The notes under the pieces were generated by a model. It had not been told where the DNA came from and made no database searches. It saw only the letters and a list, made by a program, of their open reading frames with translations. From an uncultured Bacteroidales bacterium (lineage in GTDB: Bacteria; Bacteroidota; Bacteroidia; Bacteroidales; F082), in contig ONKA01000006.1 of the NCBI GenBank assembly GCA_900318265.1, positions 1 to 64,000 on the forward strand: a stretch of 64,000 bases of DNA. Reading direction: 5' to 3'. Position numbers and translations under genes: made by a program. This document shows positions 50,674 through 59,832 of this stretch, piece by piece. Position 1 is the first letter of the stretch. Each line of letters begins with the position of its first letter.

Positions 50674-51120
50674 TCAACCTTTCTTTTTATGTCCGTAGAA
50701 TATCAACGAATGATGCGTAATCTCAACACCCAATTGTTCCTCAATGGAGCGTTGGATTTCAAGCAAACGGGGGTCGCAAAACTCCATGACTTGTTCCGTT
50801 TCCATGTCGATGAAATGGTCGTGCTGGCGGAACTTGTAGGAGCGTTCGTATTGCGCACAATTGTGCCCAAACTGGTGCTTGATGACAAGCCCACAGTCTA
50901 GCAGTAGGTCGATAGTGTTGTATAGTGTAGCCCTGCTGACACGGTACTTGTTGTCTTTCATCTGATTATACAGCGAGTCGATGTCGAAGTGCCCATTGGT
51001 GGAGTAAATCTCCTTCAATATGGCGAAACGCTCGGGAGTCTTGCGCAACTTCCTCCGCTGCAGGTAATCGATGAATAACTTCTTGACGGCCAGATAGGTA
51101 TTATCAAACGAATCTTTCAT
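50674..51120 (-). CDS. Fur-family transcriptional regulator lacking the CxxC zinc site
   Basis: A 148-residue metal-dependent repressor homologue. The winged helix has RKTPERFAILKEIYSTNGHFDIDSLY and the recognition helix YRVSRATLYNTIDLLLDCGLV. The dimerization part has FRQHDHFIDMETEQVMEFCDPRL. Most Fur proteins have a CxxC pair where this one reads DMETE, and there is no C-terminal CxxC, so the structural zinc site is missing. Metal-sensing His and Asp near HDHF remain. The target metal cannot be told; Fur-like and PerR-like are both possible. It has its own promoter at 51144-51151. Confidence 0.87.
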   Translation of the reverse strand: MKDSFDNTYLAVKKLFIDYLQRRKLRKTPERFAILKEIYSTNGHFDIDSLYNQMKDNKYRVSRATLYNTIDLLLDCGLVIKHQFGHNCAQYERSYKFRQHDHFIDMETEQVMEFCDPRLLEIQRSIEEQLGVEITHHSLIFYGHKKKG

Positions 51121-51143
51121 TTTTCTTACGTCATGATGAGGCG

Positions 51144-51151
51144 CAAAGATA
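51144..51151 (-). promoter_or_regulatory. Promoter -7 element of the fur-like gene
   Basis: TATCTTTG followed by CGCC on the minus strand, 24 bp before the start codon. Confidence 0.65.
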
Positions 51152-51192
51152 AGAATATTTTTCAGACAGATTCTAAATAACCGACATTATTT

Positions 51193-53391
51193 TTAATTGC
51201 TCTTGCGCACCACTTTCTGGATTTCTTTCAACTGGTTCAGCTTTGCCATCAGGTCGTCGAGTTCCTTGGTGTTGTGCACATAGATGGAGATGGTAGCTTC
51301 CACCACATCTTGTTTGGCCTCCATGTGAAGCATGTGCAGGTTGAGTTTCATCTCATTGGAGAGTAGGTTGGTCATGCGGTGGAGCAGTCCAGCCGAATCT
51401 AAAGCGGTGATTTTTAAGTCTGCAAGGAAAGCGATTTCACTCTTGGGTTGCCATTTGGCCTTCACGATGTTGTTGCCGAAGCGTGAAGAGAGTTGGATGG
51501 CCTTGGGACAGTTGCTCCTGTGGATTTGCAGAGGCTCGCCAGGGAAGCTGAAGGCAATGACGTCGTCGCCAGGGATGGGGTTGCAGCAGGTCGACACGTT
51601 GAAGTCGAACTCGCCCGAGGTGGTGATGGACGGTGTTTCGTCTTTGTCTTTGCTGCTGTTGCCCAAGAGGCCGAAGGTGATGTAACGCACAAAACTGCCG
51701 TTCGACTGAGGCTTTAGCACACTGCGGATAAGGCGTTCGTCGATTTTGCCTATGGCCACATTGTAATAAAAGTCGATGGTACTGGTCAGCTTCTCGGCTG
51801 CCATCACTTCGTTGCGGTTGACTTTCGAGGGCTCCATGTCGAGTTTCTTCATGATAGCCTCGTATTTTTGTTCGCCCTCTTCGCGGAAAGTGCGGCGGTA
51901 TTCCTTGATGCCGCTCTTGAGACGCGACTTGGCCGTAGCCGTGGCGAGGAACTCGAACCATTTCTCTTGCGGGTGTTGCGACTCGGAGGTGATGATCTCC
52001 ACTTGGTCGCCCTTGGTGAGCTTGCGGTCAAGTTGAGCCAACTGGTTGTTGACATTGGCCGCAATGCTGTGGTCGCCGATTTCACTGTGGATGTAATAGG
52101 CGAAGTCGAGCACGGTGGAACCTTTGGGCAACGTGATCATCTTGCCTTGCGGGGTGAATACGTATATTTCGTCGGAGAAGAGGTCGAGCTTGAAGTTGTC
52201 GACGAACTCGATGGCGTTGTCCGACTCGCTTCCGATGAGGTCCTGGGCTTTTTTCAGCCATTCGTCGAAGCCGCTCTCGGTCTTGTCGTCGTCGGTTTTG
52301 TATTTCCAATAAGCCCCGAAACCCTTTTCGGCAATTTCCTCCATGCGTTGGCTGCGGATCTGCACCTCGACCCAGTTACCCGTCTGACCCATCACCACAG
52401 CATGAAGCGATTCGTAGCCATTGGCTTTCGGGAACGAAATCCAGTCTTTCAGTTTTTTGGTGTAGGGACGGTAGCAGTTGGTGAGCACGGCATAGATCTT
52501 CCAACACTCCATGCGTTCCTGTTCTTTCGGGCAGTCGGTGATGAGGCGAACGATGAAGGAACCATACAAGTCTTCGAAGGCCAACTCTTTGTCCATCATG
52601 CGTTTCCAGACTGAGTTGACCGAGCGTTCCTTGATCTCGGCTCTGGCTTTGATGCCATTCTTTGCCAATTCGGCCTCTATGGGAGCGATAAAGTCGCGCA
52701 GTTCGCCCATGCGTTTGCCACGCACGTCGTCCATGCGTTTGCGGATGTTGTAGTAGATGGTGGGGTTGGTGTATTTCAACGACAGGTCTTCCAACTCGAT
52801 TTCGATGGCATGGAGGCCGAGGCGATAGGCGAGGGGTGCATAGATATAGGTGGTCTCCGAGGCGATCTTCAACTGCTTGTGCTTGGGCATTGAGTCCAAG
52901 GTGCGCATGTTGTGCAGACGGTCGGAGAGCTTGATGAGCACCACGCGGATGTCGTACGACAGCGAGGAGATGACCTTCTTGAAGTTCTCGGCTTGAGCGC
53001 TCTCGGCGCCTTCGAGGTTGGCGAACTTGGTGAGGCCATCCACCACGCGCTCCACCTTCTCGCCGAACATCTCGCGGATGTCATCGAGGGTGTATTTCGT
53101 GTCTTCCACCACGTCGTGCAGCAGGGCGCAAACGATGGAGGTGCGTCCAAGTCCAATGTCGTGGGCCGCGATGGTGGCCACCTCAATGGGATGGTAGATA
53201 TAAGGTTCGCCCGAGCGGCGGCGTTGGTCTTTGTGGGCCTCGCAGGCGAAATAGAACGCCTTGTCGACCATTTCCAGGTCGGCGGCTTCCTTGCGCGTCT
53301 GCCAAGCGTCGATGAGGCGCTGGTGTCGTCGCTCGATTTCTTCTTTCTCTTCTTTGGAATACGTGTCGGGTAAAATGGGCGTCATAGGCAA
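51193..53391 (-). CDS. rel: Bifunctional (p)ppGpp synthetase/hydrolase Rel
   Basis: A 732-residue long RSH enzyme that makes and destroys the alarmone (p)ppGpp. The hydrolase domain retains the catalytic HDVVED motif (about 92-97) and the metal-binding His in EAHKDQRRRSGEPYIYHP, so it is probably bifunctional. The synthetase domain has FEDLYGSFIVRLI and ANGYESLHAVV. A TGS domain (IYVFTPQGKMITLPKGSTVLDFAY), a helical part, a zinc-finger/CC domain and a C-terminal ACT domain follow. Its promoter lies at 53409-53416, and the fur-like gene follows after 72 bp with its own promoter. Confidence 0.95.
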   Translation of the reverse strand: MPMTPILPDTYSKEEKEEIERRHQRLIDAWQTRKEAADLEMVDKAFYFACEAHKDQRRRSGEPYIYHPIEVATIAAHDIGLGRTSIVCALLHDVVEDTKYTLDDIREMFGEKVERVVDGLTKFANLEGAESAQAENFKKVISSLSYDIRVVLIKLSDRLHNMRTLDSMPKHKQLKIASETTYIYAPLAYRLGLHAIEIELEDLSLKYTNPTIYYNIRKRMDDVRGKRMGELRDFIAPIEAELAKNGIKARAEIKERSVNSVWKRMMDKELAFEDLYGSFIVRLITDCPKEQERMECWKIYAVLTNCYRPYTKKLKDWISFPKANGYESLHAVVMGQTGNWVEVQIRSQRMEEIAEKGFGAYWKYKTDDDKTESGFDEWLKKAQDLIGSESDNAIEFVDNFKLDLFSDEIYVFTPQGKMITLPKGSTVLDFAYYIHSEIGDHSIAANVNNQLAQLDRKLTKGDQVEIITSESQHPQEKWFEFLATATAKSRLKSGIKEYRRTFREEGEQKYEAIMKKLDMEPSKVNRNEVMAAEKLTSTIDFYYNVAIGKIDERLIRSVLKPQSNGSFVRYITFGLLGNSSKDKDETPSITTSGEFDFNVSTCCNPIPGDDVIAFSFPGEPLQIHRSNCPKAIQLSSRFGNNIVKAKWQPKSEIAFLADLKITALDSAGLLHRMTNLLSNEMKLNLHMLHMEAKQDVVEATISIYVHNTKELDDLMAKLNQLKEIQKVVRKSN

Positions 53392-53408
53392 TCTTCTTTT
53401 TCAGACCG

Positions 53409-53416
53409 CAAAATTA
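53409..53416 (-). promoter_or_regulatory. Promoter -7 element of rel
   Basis: TAATTTTG followed by CGG on the minus strand, 18 bp before the rel start codon. Confidence 0.6.
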
Positions 53417-53490
53417 GGGATAATCCTTTGTATCGTTGGCATTTTGAGCGGATTTTTTTGAAGGTTTAGATGGATTTTTTGGAAAATTTG

Positions 53491-53498
53491 TATATTTG
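53491..53498 (+). promoter_or_regulatory. Promoter -7 element of the zinc-ribbon membrane protein gene
   Basis: TATATTTG followed by CCCC on the plus strand, 24 bp before the ATG at 53522. Confidence 0.65.
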
Positions 53499-53521
53499 CC
53501 CCATCATCAATCGATAAAACC

Positions 53522-54007
53522 ATGGAAGGATACAAGAAATGCCCTTACTGCGGCGAGGAAATCCCTGAGAGCGCTGCGAAATGTATGTATTGCACGGCTT
53601 GGCTAAAGGGACAAAACCCCGAGCAACCCGCCAGAGAGGAGGTGCCGCCTCAACAACCCAGATACCAAAGCGCCACTCCGACAACCAACGTTTATGTCAA
53701 TGCAACTCCAGCACAAGCTGCTGCTTTCCAACCCCAACCCGTGAGACAGAAAAACGGACCAGGGAGTGCGGGACTTGTGCTGTCCATTCTTGGTTTGGTG
53801 TTGTGCTGGGTGCCCGTTGCGAATCTCATTTTATGGTTCCTCGGCTTCCTGTTTTCGTTTATCGGTATGTTCAAGCGCCCCAAAGGAAAGGCTATCGCCG
53901 GTCTGGTGATTTCTATCGTATGCCTGGTGACCCTCATCGTGCTGTTCTCTGTCTTGGGGCAGGCTCTTATCGAATCGGACGCGTTGGATAAGCTGTTTAA
54001 TTATTAA
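53522..54007 (+). CDS. Small membrane protein with N-terminal zinc ribbon and DUF4190-like helices
   Basis: A 161-residue protein. The first 30 residues form a zinc ribbon, CPYCGEEIPESAAKCMYC. A Pro/Gln/Ala-rich linker follows (about 35-75), then two hydrophobic helices (GLVLSILGLVLCWVPVANLI and AGLVISIVCLVTLIVLFSV) separated by a short basic loop with FKRPKGK, as in DUF4190-type proteins. There is no signal peptide, so the ribbon would be cytoplasmic. The function is unknown. It stands alone between rel and lepA. Confidence 0.8.
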   Translation: MEGYKKCPYCGEEIPESAAKCMYCTAWLKGQNPEQPAREEVPPQQPRYQSATPTTNVYVNATPAQAAAFQPQPVRQKNGPGSAGLVLSILGLVLCWVPVANLILWFLGFLFSFIGMFKRPKGKAIAGLVISIVCLVTLIVLFSVLGQALIESDALDKLFNY

Positions 54008-54062
54008 ACAAACTGTCAGTGCTTTTCATGCGTTTTTATGAGGCTGCAAACGAAATTTTTCC

Positions 54063-54070
54063 TAATTTTG
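54063..54070 (+). promoter_or_regulatory. Promoter -7 element of lepA
   Basis: TAATTTTG followed by CAGCCCA and then the lepA ATG at 54078. The element is only 7 bp before the start codon, so the mRNA may be leaderless or nearly so. Confidence 0.6.
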
Positions 54071-54077
54071 CAGCCCA

Positions 54078-55865
54078 ATGAAAAACATCCGTAATTTTTG
54101 CATCATAGCCCATATCGACCATGGCAAATCGACCTTGGCCGATAGACTTTTGGAACTAACCCATACGCTCAACGACAAAGAACTCGTCGACCAGGTGCTC
54201 GACGACATGGATCTTGAGCGTGAGCGCGGCATCACCATCAAGAGCCACGCCATCCAAATGAAATACAACTACAAGGGAGAGGAATACACCCTCAACCTTA
54301 TCGATACTCCTGGCCACGTCGACTTCTCCTACGAGGTTTCGCGCAGCATTGCGGCCTGCGAAGGCGCTTTGCTGGTTGTGGATGCCACGCAAGGTATTCA
54401 GGCCCAGACGATTGCCAACCTCTATTCTGCCCTTGAACATGACCTCGAAATCATCCCCGTGATGAACAAGATTGACATGGACAGTGCCATGGTCGACATT
54501 GTGGAAGACCAGATGGTGGACCTCTTGGGTTGTGACCCTTCGGAAATCCTGAAGGTCAGTGCCCGCACAGGCGAAGGCGTGCCCGCCGTGCTTGATGCCA
54601 TTGTGGAACGTGTTCCATGCCCGAAGGGCGACCCTGAAGCACCGCTGCAAGCCCTCATCTTCGATTCGGTGTTCAACTCGTTCCGTGGTATTATCGCCTA
54701 TTTCCGCATCATGAATGGCACTATGCATACCAACGACTTGGTGAAGTTCTTCGCCACGGGCAAGGAATACAACGCCGACGAAATCGGTGTGCTGCAACTG
54801 AAGCAAGTGCCGAAAAAAGAGCTCTCTGCAGGCGACGTGGGTTATATTATCTCTGGCATCAAGACCTCGAAGGAGGTCAAGGTGGGCGACACCATCACGC
54901 ATGTCGAACGCCCCTGTGCTGAGCCGGTGGCGGGCTTCGAGAATGTAAAACCCATGCTGTTTGCGGGTATTTATCCCGTCGACGCAGATGACTACGAGGA
55001 GCTGCGCGCTTCGTTGGAGAAGCTGCAACTTAATGATGCTTCTCTAGTTTGGGAACCCGAGTCGTCGGCGGCACTGGGCTTCGGCTTCCGTTGCGGCTTC
55101 TTGGGCCTCTTGCACATGGAGATTGTGCAGGAGCGCCTCGACCGCGAATTCGACATGGATGTCATCACCACGGTGCCCAACGTGTCGTTCAAGTGCTTCA
55201 AGACCGACGGCGAGATGATTGAGGTGCACAACCCCAGCGGCTTGCCCGAGGTGACGAAGATTGACCATATCGAAGAGCCATATATCCTTGCGCAGATTAT
55301 CTCGAAGAACGAGTTCACCGGACCTATCATGACGCTCTGCATCGACCGTCGTGGCGTGCTGAAGAATCAGGTCTACCTCTCCACCGACCGTGTGGAGTTG
55401 ACCTTCCAGATGCCGTTGAGCGAAATCGTCTTCGACTTCTACGACAAGCTGAAATCCATCTCGAAGGGCTATGCCTCCTTCGACTACCATATTGCTGGCT
55501 ATCAGGATGCCGACTTGGTGAAACTCGACATTATGCTCAACGGCGAGTCTGTTGATGCCCTGTCGACCTTGATCCACCGCGGCCATGCCTACGACTTCGG
55601 TCGTCGCATGTGCGAGAAGCTGAAGGAATTGATTCCTCGTCACCAGTTCGACATCGCCATTCAGGCGGCCATCGGTGCGAAGATTATCGCCCGTGAGACG
55701 GTGCGTCAAGTGCGCAAGGATGTGACGGCGAAGTGCTACGGCGGCGACGTCTCCCGTAAGCGCAAACTGCTTGAAAAACAGAAGGCTGGCAAGAAACGCA
55801 TGCGTCAAATCGGCAATGTCGAGGTGCCGCAGTCGGCGTTCCTTGCTGTCCTGAAATTGGATTGA
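54078..55865 (+). CDS. lepA: Elongation factor 4 (LepA)
   Basis: A 595-residue translational GTPase that acts on stalled or misassembling ribosomes. G1 is [16 protein letters not shown] (about 11-26). [15 protein letters not shown] is switch I, DTPGHVDF is G3 and NKIDM is G4. The EF-G-like domains and the LepA-specific C-terminal domain ([27 protein letters not shown]) follow. Length is normal. It precedes dprA and rsgA on the same strand, with 30 bp to dprA containing three TAAACTC-type repeats. Confidence 0.97.
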   Translation: MKNIRNFCIIAHIDHGKSTLADRLLELTHTLNDKELVDQVLDDMDLERERGITIKSHAIQMKYNYKGEEYTLNLIDTPGHVDFSYEVSRSIAACEGALLVVDATQGIQAQTIANLYSALEHDLEIIPVMNKIDMDSAMVDIVEDQMVDLLGCDPSEILKVSARTGEGVPAVLDAIVERVPCPKGDPEAPLQALIFDSVFNSFRGIIAYFRIMNGTMHTNDLVKFFATGKEYNADEIGVLQLKQVPKKELSAGDVGYIISGIKTSKEVKVGDTITHVERPCAEPVAGFENVKPMLFAGIYPVDADDYEELRASLEKLQLNDASLVWEPESSAALGFGFRCGFLGLLHMEIVQERLDREFDMDVITTVPNVSFKCFKTDGEMIEVHNPSGLPEVTKIDHIEEPYILAQIISKNEFTGPIMTLCIDRRGVLKNQVYLSTDRVELTFQMPLSEIVFDFYDKLKSISKGYASFDYHIAGYQDADLVKLDIMLNGESVDALSTLIHRGHAYDFGRRMCEKLKELIPRHQFDIAIQAAIGAKIIARETVRQVRKDVTAKCYGGDVSRKRKLLEKQKAGKKRMRQIGNVEVPQSAFLAVLKLD

Positions 55866-55895
55866 TCCTTCTCTAAACTCTAAACTCTAAACTAA

Positions 55896-56993
55896 ATGAC
55901 CGCCCTCCAATATCAAATTGCATTGACCCTCCTCCCTGGTATCGGTGATATCAGCGGGAAGAAATTCGTGCAGTATTGCGGCAGCGCCGAGGCCATCTTC
56001 AAGGAGACGCGCAAGTCGCTGGAGAAGATTACAGGTATGCGCGAGGCTTCCATCGACGCCATCTGCAAGCCTAAGGAATACCTGAAAAGGGCAGAGGAGG
56101 AGATCGCCTTCGTCGAGAAAAACGGTATACAGCCTTTGTTTTTCTTGGATGCTGACTATCCGCGTCGGCTGTCACAATGCGATGACGCCCCGATGATGCT
56201 GTATTACAAAGGCAAGGCTAACCTCAACGCCAACCGCGTGGTGGCCATCGTTGGCACACGCAACATCACGGAATACGGCAAGGAGAACTGCAATCAACTG
56301 GTGGAGGATTTGAAGGAGGACAACGTTCTGATTGTAAGCGGATTGGCATACGGTGTTGACACTTGTGCGCACAAGGCTTCCGTGAAACAAGGCATCCCCA
56401 CCGTTGGCGTGATGGGCAGTGGTATGCAGCAGATCTATCCTGCGCCAAACAAAAAACTGGCTACCGATATGGTGGAGCAAGGTGGTGGCATCCTGACGGA
56501 ATGCATGAGCGGCACCTTGCCTGATCGAGAGAATTTCCCGCGTCGCAACCGCATCATCGCTGGCATGGCCGACGCCGTGGTAGTCATCGAGTCGGCGATG
56601 AAAGGCGGCTCGCTGATTACTGCCGATTTGGCCAACTCCTACAGCCGCGATGTGTTCGCTTATCCTGGCCGTGTGATGGATATCTACAGTCAGGGTTGCA
56701 ACTACCTCATCCGCACCAACCGTGCCCACCTCATGGAAAGCGTGCTCAACCTGCGTTACATCATGCGCTGGGATTCGGAGTCGAAGAGTGAGAAACAGAC
56801 GGCTTTGTTTCGTGAGTTCACTGCAGAGGAAAAACTCATTATGGACTGCTTTGGCTCGAATGCAGTCGTCAATCTTGATGAAATCATCGTGAAGACCGAG
56901 TTGCCGACCACGAAGATTGCAGCTATTCTGTTGACATTGGAATTCGACGGCGTGCTGATGGCACTGCCAGGCAAAAGATACCAGAAATGTTAG
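55896..56993 (+). CDS. dprA: DNA-processing protein DprA
   Basis: A 365-residue protein that loads RecA on incoming single-stranded DNA during transformation. It has an N-terminal helix-hairpin-helix region (LLPGIGDISGKKFVQYCGS), the Rossmann core with VAIVGTRNITEYGK, IVSGLAYGVDTCAHKASV, TVGVMGSGMQQIYPAPN and FPRRNRIIAGMADAVVVIE, and a C-terminal winged helix (about 300-365). It is complete. Its last 7 bases overlap the rsgA start, so the two are cotranscribed. No other competence genes are in the window. Confidence 0.95.
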   Translation: MTALQYQIALTLLPGIGDISGKKFVQYCGSAEAIFKETRKSLEKITGMREASIDAICKPKEYLKRAEEEIAFVEKNGIQPLFFLDADYPRRLSQCDDAPMMLYYKGKANLNANRVVAIVGTRNITEYGKENCNQLVEDLKEDNVLIVSGLAYGVDTCAHKASVKQGIPTVGVMGSGMQQIYPAPNKKLATDMVEQGGGILTECMSGTLPDRENFPRRNRIIAGMADAVVVIESAMKGGSLITADLANSYSRDVFAYPGRVMDIYSQGCNYLIRTNRAHLMESVLNLRYIMRWDSESKSEKQTALFREFTAEEKLIMDCFGSNAVVNLDEIIVKTELPTTKIAAILLTLEFDGVLMALPGKRYQKC

Positions 56994-57925
56994 GCAAGGT
57001 CATCAAATCGACGGGCAGCTGGTACATCGTCCTCGACGAACAAGGACGACAGTGGGAGTGTCGTCTGCGCGGCAAGATCCGTTTGGATGGTATCCGCTCC
57101 ACCAATCCCGTGGCCGTGGGCGACAACGTGCAGTTTGAGCAGGAACCTGGCAAGGACACGGGCGTGATCAAAAAGATCGAGCCGCGCTATAATGTGATTG
57201 TGCGTCAGTCGGTCAACCTGAGCAAGGCCTCGCATATCATCGCCGCCAATGTCGACTTGGCCATTGTGGTGGCTACTATCGCCCAGCCGCGCACCTCCAC
57301 TGGTTTCATTGACCGTTTCCTGGTCACTGCCGAAGCCTACCATATCCCCGCCGCCTTGGTTTTCAACAAGTGCGACCTCTACACCGACGAGCAGATAGGG
57401 GAGATGTGCGTGTTAATGGAATACTACCAGAGCCTGGGCTATACCTCTTTCGGTGTTTCGGCCAAGACGGGCTTCCAGATAGAAGAGTTGAAAGCCTTGA
57501 TGCAAGATAAGATTTGCTTGTTTTCGGGTCATTCCGGTGTGGGCAAGTCGGCCCTTGTGAAAGCCCTCGACCCTTCGTTGGATGTTCGCATCGGTGCCAT
57601 ATCCGACTACCATGAGAAAGGCAAGCACACCACCACCTTCGCCGAGATGCATCATCTCGATTTTGGAGCGTGGATTGTCGACACGCCTGGCATCAAGGAA
57701 TTTGTGTTGTACGATCTTGAAAAAGAGACCTTGGCCCAGCGTTTCCCCGAGATGCGCAACCTGATGAGCGAGTGCCGTTTTGCCAATTGCACCCATACCC
57801 ATGAACCAGGCTGTGCGGTGAAAGCAGCCGTCGAAAACGGCGACATCGCCGATTGGCGTTATGTGAATTACATCCGCATGATGACTGACGAAAGCCATGA
57901 TTCAGTAAAAGAAGAAGGATATTAA
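56987..57925 (+). CDS. rsgA: Ribosome small-subunit GTPase RsgA
   Basis: A 312-residue circularly permuted GTPase that helps 30S subunit maturation. An OB domain (about 1-75) is followed by motifs in permuted order: FNKCDLY (G4), then FSGHSGVGKSALVKAL (G1), HTTTFAEMHHL and VDTPGIKEFVL (G3). The C-terminal zinc knuckle is CRFANCTHTHEPGC. The ATG at 56987 overlaps the dprA stop. It ends 80 bp before nadK, in a space filled by an inverted repeat (57942-57979). Confidence 0.96.
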   Translation: MLGKVIKSTGSWYIVLDEQGRQWECRLRGKIRLDGIRSTNPVAVGDNVQFEQEPGKDTGVIKKIEPRYNVIVRQSVNLSKASHIIAANVDLAIVVATIAQPRTSTGFIDRFLVTAEAYHIPAALVFNKCDLYTDEQIGEMCVLMEYYQSLGYTSFGVSAKTGFQIEELKALMQDKICLFSGHSGVGKSALVKALDPSLDVRIGAISDYHEKGKHTTTFAEMHHLDFGAWIVDTPGIKEFVLYDLEKETLAQRFPEMRNLMSECRFANCTHTHEPGCAVKAAVENGDIADWRYVNYIRMMTDESHDSVKEEGY

Positions 57926-57941
57926 ACCATGACCATTGACT

Positions 57942-57979
57942 CTGACCCTGACCAGCGGATTTGTCTGGGTCAGGGTCAG
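57942..57979. repeat. CTGACCCTGACC inverted repeat between rsgA and nadK
   Basis: CTGACCCTGACC (57942-57953) pairs perfectly with GGTCAGGGTCAG (57968-57979), loop about 14 nt. Each arm is itself a repeat of TGACCC/GGGTCA, and a further GGTCAGGG follows. No T run follows. Confidence 0.8.
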
Positions 57980-58005
57980 CGGTCAGGGTAAAAACAAAAA
58001 AGCTA

Positions 58006-58878
58006 ATGAAGATCGCCCTATTTGGAAAGACCATCGCCCCGGAGAATGGGGAATACATGCGTCAATTATTCAAGAAATTGGCCGACAACCAAGTGGAAAT
58101 TGTTGTTTACCAACTATTTGCTGACATTGTCTCCGCCTTCGTCCCCGAAGGCGTGCAATACAGCGTTTTCCACTCGCATGAAGACCTGAAAGCCGACCTG
58201 TTGTTCTCCATCGGCGGCGACGGTACCATCCTCGACACGGTGCCCTTCGTGCTCAATTCAGGCATTCCGGTGGTGGGCATCAATATGGGACGCCTAGGTT
58301 TTTTGTCCAGCATCTCCAAAAACGAGATTGACATGGCGATCAATAGCGTGCTCACTGGCGATTACTCCGTGGAGCAGCGCACACTCCTGGAGTTGGTCTC
58401 GCCTGAGAAGGTTTTCGACGATGTGAAATATGCCCTCAATGAGTTGAATGTCATCCGCAATCCAGAGCATAGTCTATTGGCTATCAAGGTGTTTGTTGAC
58501 GATATCTATCTCAATACCTATTGGGGCGACGGCATCCTGCTGGCCACCCCAACGGGTTCTACGGCCTACTCATTGAGTGCCGGTGGCCCCATCATTGCAC
58601 CCAATGCAAAGAATTTTGTTATCACACCCATTGCCACGCACAATTTGACGGTGCGACCCGTGGTCATTCCTGATGACAGTACCATCCGCATTCAGGTGGA
58701 AGGACGCGAGAAGAAATTTGTCTTCAGCATGGACTCAAGAAGCTGTACGTTAGATACTTCCGTACAACTGGAAGTGCGCAAGGCAGGCTTCTGCCTCAAC
58801 TTGGTCAGGATGCGTGGCGAGGACTTTTTCGGCACTATCCGGAATAAGTTGATGTGGGGCAAAGACAATAGAAATTGA
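58006..58878 (+). CDS. nadK: NAD kinase
   Basis: A 290-residue enzyme that phosphorylates NAD to NADP. The conserved LLFSIGGDGTILDTVPFV contains the GGDGT motif (about 73-77). NMGRLGFLSS, the NE/D-type LNELNVIRNPEHS segment, and GDGILLATPTGSTAYSLSAGGPI follow. The frame opens upstream at 57961 within the inverted repeat, but the ATG at 58006 begins MKIALFGKTIAPEN, the usual start of the family. The DUF6089 gene follows with its own promoter. Confidence 0.95.
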   Translation: MKIALFGKTIAPENGEYMRQLFKKLADNQVEIVVYQLFADIVSAFVPEGVQYSVFHSHEDLKADLLFSIGGDGTILDTVPFVLNSGIPVVGINMGRLGFLSSISKNEIDMAINSVLTGDYSVEQRTLLELVSPEKVFDDVKYALNELNVIRNPEHSLLAIKVFVDDIYLNTYWGDGILLATPTGSTAYSLSAGGPIIAPNAKNFVITPIATHNLTVRPVVIPDDSTIRIQVEGREKKFVFSMDSRSCTLDTSVQLEVRKAGFCLNLVRMRGEDFFGTIRNKLMWGKDNRN

Positions 58879-58906
58879 TTTCTGTCGTTTTCATTAGAAA
58901 AATTCG

Positions 58907-58914
58907 TAATTTTG
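58907..58914 (+). promoter_or_regulatory. Promoter -7 element of the DUF6089-uppS-bamA unit
   Basis: TAATTTTG followed by CAG, 12 bp before the ATG at 58927, giving a very short leader. It probably serves DUF6089, uppS and bamA. Confidence 0.6.
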
Positions 58915-58926
58915 CAGTTTTGAATT

Positions 58927-59829
58927 ATGATTAGAAAACTTCGTTTCTTATTGATATTGAGCTGCTTGGCTATTTTTATCCAAGCCAATGCCCAATTTGA
59001 CGACCCCAAGACGCTTGAAATCGGTCCTCATGCTGGTGTGAGTTACTATATGGGCGACCTCAACCCGACCTTGCCTTTTGCCATGCCGCAGCTGGAATAC
59101 GGTGGTGTGGTGCGTTTCAACTATAACAACCGTTGGACTTTTCGCGCCGACTATTCTTATCTCACCGTGAAGGGCGATGATGCAATCGTCAAATGGCGTC
59201 CCGAACGAGGCCTGAATTTCACAAGCAAGATCCATGACCTCAGCTTTGTGGCAGAATTCAATTTCTTGGAATACTATACGGGTAACCCGAAAAGAAATGT
59301 CTCGCCTTATATTTTCGGTGGCATTTCGGTGTTCTATTATACGGCTTATGCCACGGTCGGCGATACCTTGATTGACCTCAGCGACCACCTGACGGAACCT
59401 GCTCCTGCCGAACCCAAATGGTACGACAAAGCCTTCGGCAAGACCAGTCCCATTGGTATCTCCATTCCCTTCGGCATGGGTGTGAAACTTGCCTTGTCGA
59501 AACACATGGCAGCCACGGTGGAATGGCGCATGCAGAAGACCTTTACCGACTACCTTGACGATGTGGCCACGGTGTATCCAGCCGATGACCAACATGCCAC
59601 AGTCATTGTCAACGGTATGTATTATGACCTTACTGACCCTACGGCGACTCCGTCTGGTATTCCTGTGAACTCCAGTGGGAATCCTACGAGCACTCCTAAC
59701 GGGAACTATACAAAAGACCAACAACGCGGCAACTCTGCTTTCAACGACTGGTTTGGCATGGCACGCGTGTCGCTGACTTGGAAAATCAACCTGCCCGACG
59801 GCAGAGGCTGTAACTTGAGCAAATTCTGA
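58927..59829 (+). CDS. DUF6089 family outer-membrane beta-barrel protein
   Basis: A 300-residue exported protein with a signal peptide (about 1-22, ending FIQANAQ) and alternating beta strands of an eight-stranded type barrel (LEIGPHAGVSYYMGDLNPT at the start, NDWFGMARVSLTWKINL near the end). A low-complexity loop rich in Thr, Pro, Ser and Asn lies near 240-265. DUF6089 genes stand just upstream of uppS and bamA in this phylum, so a role in envelope assembly is plausible but unproven. The gap to uppS is 3 bp. Confidence 0.85.
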   Translation: MIRKLRFLLILSCLAIFIQANAQFDDPKTLEIGPHAGVSYYMGDLNPTLPFAMPQLEYGGVVRFNYNNRWTFRADYSYLTVKGDDAIVKWRPERGLNFTSKIHDLSFVAEFNFLEYYTGNPKRNVSPYIFGGISVFYYTAYATVGDTLIDLSDHLTEPAPAEPKWYDKAFGKTSPIGISIPFGMGVKLALSKHMAATVEWRMQKTFTDYLDDVATVYPADDQHATVIVNGMYYDLTDPTATPSGIPVNSSGNPTSTPNGNYTKDQQRGNSAFNDWFGMARVSLTWKINLPDGRGCNLSKF

Positions 59830-59832
59830 CCT

